The position numbers and the translations under genes were made by a program. A stretch of 5,488 nucleotides of DNA from Microbacteriaceae bacterium (lineage in GTDB: Bacteria; Actinomycetota; Actinomycetes; Actinomycetales; Microbacteriaceae), in the NCBI GenBank assembly GCA_024642605.1, contig JAHEAT010000023.1:1-5488 (forward strand), written 5' to 3'. The notes below the pieces were generated by a model, which had not been told where the DNA came from, made no database searches, and was given only the letters and a program-made list of their open reading frames with translations. The stretch's first letter is position 1. Every line of letters starts with the position of its first letter. Below, in pieces: positions 4,172-5,488 of the stretch.

Positions 4172-5488
4172 TACTTCTTGTCATCCTCGTCTTCGACAAC
4201 TTCGGCGTCGACTACATCTTCGTTCGATGCACCCTCGCCGGCCGCTTCGCCTTCGCCTTCAGCCGAGGCGTTGGCATAGATTGCCTCGCCCAGCTTCTGC
4301 TGTGATTCGGTCAACTTGGTGAGTGCCGACTTGACTGCATCGATGTCGTCACCGGCGAGCGCTGCCTTGAGTGCGTCGACATCGGCCTGAACCTCGGTCT
4401 TCACGTCTTCGGGCAACTTTTCGTCGTTGTCTTTGATCAGTTTCTCGGTTTGGTACACAAGTTGCTCGCCAGTGTTGCGATCTTCTTGCTCTTCGCGGCG
4501 CTTCTTGTCTTCGGCAGCGTGCTCTTCGGCTTCGCGAACCATGCGCTCGATATCTTCCTTAGGTAGCGATCCGCCACCGGTGATGGTCACCGATGCTTCT
4601 TTGCCAGTGCCCTTATCTTTTGCAGACACGTGCACGATACCGTTGGCGTCGATGTCGAAGGTTACTTCGATCTGAGGGATGCCGCGAGGTGCTGGGGCGA
4701 TGCCACCGAGGTCGAAGTTTCCGAGCGACTTGTTGTCGCGAGTGAACTCACGCTCACCCTGGAACACGGCGATGGTTACCGAAGGCTGGTTGTCGTCGGC
4801 AGTGGTGAAGGTTTCGCTTCGCTTGGTTGGAATCGCGGTGTTGCGCTCGATCAGCTTGGTCATGATGCCACCCTTGGTCTCGATGCCGAGGCTTAGCGGG
4901 GTAACGTCGATCAGCAGAACATCCTTGCGCTCACCTTTTAGAACACCGGCTTGCAGCGATGCGCCAACGGCAACAACTTCGTCTGGGTTGACGCTCTTGT
5001 TTGGCTCTTTGCCACCGGTGAGGCTCTTGACCAGCTCGGTGACGGCAGGCATGCGGGTTGAACCACCCACGAGCACAACGTGTGCAATGTCGGCCACCTT
5101 CACGCCTGCTTCTTTAATGACGTCGTTGAACGGCTTGCGAGTGCGCTCGAGTAGGTCTTCGGTCATCTGCTCGAACTGTGCCCGAGTCAGGGTCTCGTCG
5201 AGGTTGGCTGGGCCGTTCTCGGTAAGCGAGAGGTAAGGCAACTGGATGTTCGCGGTCATCGACTGCGAGAGTTCCTTCTTGGCCTGCTCTGCTGCTTCTT
5301 TCAAACGCTGCAGCGCGATCTTGTCTTTCGACACGTCAACGCCGGTGGTCTCCTTGAACTTCTTAACCAGGTGGTCAACGATGCGCTGATCCCAGTCGTC
5401 GCCGCCGAGGCGGTTGTCGCCCGAGGTTGCGCGAACCTGAATGGTCGAGAAGTCGTCGTCTTTGCCAACTTCGAGCAGCGAAACGTCG
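4171..5488 (-). CDS. dnaK: DnaK (Hsp70) chaperone, C-terminal two thirds (5' end beyond the window)
   Basis: The frame is open to the right edge. The visible part is 438 residues, beginning at the DVSLLEVGK segment that follows the phosphate-binding DLGGGTF motif of Hsp70, so roughly 180 N-terminal residues are missing. In the fragment, [14 protein letters not shown] (residues 20-33) and [10 protein letters not shown] (138-147) belong to the ATPase domain. The hydrophobic interdomain linker with VLLIDVTPL is at about 190-198, the beta substrate-binding domain follows (with [21 protein letters not shown]), then the helical lid, and the acidic tail ends [16 protein letters not shown]. DnaK binds exposed hydrophobic peptides in an ATP cycle driven by DnaJ and GrpE, and acts as co-repressor of HspR. 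The sequence closely resembles actinobacterial DnaK. An in-frame GTG at 5332-5334 is internal and not a start, since conserved Hsp70 sequence continues upstream. The stop overlaps the grpE start. Confidence 0.98.
   Translation of the reverse strand, partial: DVSLLEVGKDDDFSTIQVRATSGDNRLGGDDWDQRIVDHLVKKFKETTGVDVSKDKIALQRLKEAAEQAKKELSQSMTANIQLPYLSLTENGPANLDETLTRAQFEQMTEDLLERTRKPFNDVIKEAGVKVADIAHVVLVGGSTRMPAVTELVKSLTGGKEPNKSVNPDEVVAVGASLQAGVLKGERKDVLLIDVTPLSLGIETKGGIMTKLIERNTAIPTKRSETFTTADDNQPSVTIAVFQGEREFTRDNKSLGNFDLGGIAPAPRGIPQIEVTFDIDANGIVHVSAKDKGTGKEASVTITGGGSLPKEDIERMVREAEEHAAEDKKRREEQEDRNTGEQLVYQTEKLIKDNDEKLPEDVKTEVQADVDALKAALAGDDIDAVKSALTKLTESQQKLGEAIYANASAEGEGEAAGEGASNEDVVDAEVVEDEDDKK

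Noticed and set aside
4679..5236. Long plus-strand open frame (185 codons) opposite dnaK
   Set aside because: Antisense frames in dnaK are a well-known artefact of its codon bias. The minus strand encodes unmistakable Hsp70, and the antisense product has no recognisable domain and a Ser/Arg/Leu-rich shadow composition.
5332..5334. GTG as a possible start of a shorter 387-residue DnaK
   Set aside because: The frame stays open upstream to the window edge and encodes conserved Hsp70 residues such as [12 protein letters not shown], so the codon is internal.

Overview
The window is a typical chromosomal segment from an actinobacterium. The main evidence is the heat-shock operon dnaK-grpE-dnaJ-hspR, with the repressor gene hspR at its end and DnaK and HspR sequences of clear actinobacterial type. 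The moderate GC content, a zinc-finger-less DnaJ in the operon, and TANNNT-type -10 boxes with weak Shine-Dalgarno sites would suit a Micrococcales/Microbacteriaceae-like organism. That family-level placement is inference.

Layout. Positions 1-428 (minus) hold the N-terminal 142 codons of an unrecognised secreted protein with a clear signal peptide, cut by the left window edge. Positions 429-619 form a divergent intergenic region with a good minus-strand promoter, two hairpins in the predicted 5' leader of the secreted-protein gene, and candidate promoters for the plus-strand gene. Positions 620-1399 (plus) encode an exonuclease III-family AP endonuclease with all catalytic residues. Positions 1433-2167 (minus) encode an AlkD-like DNA alkylation repair glycosylase, convergent with the exonuclease. 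Positions 2209-5488 (minus) are hspR, dnaJ, grpE and the 3' two thirds of dnaK, read from right to left and packed with gaps of 2 bases or less; dnaK runs off the right edge.

How the genes work together. DnaK, GrpE and DnaJ form the Hsp70 folding machine: DnaJ delivers clients and triggers ATP hydrolysis, and GrpE exchanges nucleotide. HspR is expected to repress the operon from HAIR operators upstream of dnaK, which lie outside the window. The AlkD-like gene starts 41 bases after hspR on the same strand, so it may be partly co-transcribed with the chaperone operon. AlkD and exonuclease III would act in sequence in base excision repair: one leaves an abasic site, the other cuts it.

No mobile element, CRISPR array, tRNA or rRNA gene was seen. 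I do not see a previously undescribed system here. The items most worth a second look are the in-frame duplication around the exonuclease stop codon, the possibly leaderless exonuclease gene, the promoter and leader of the secreted-protein gene, and the position of alkD behind hspR.
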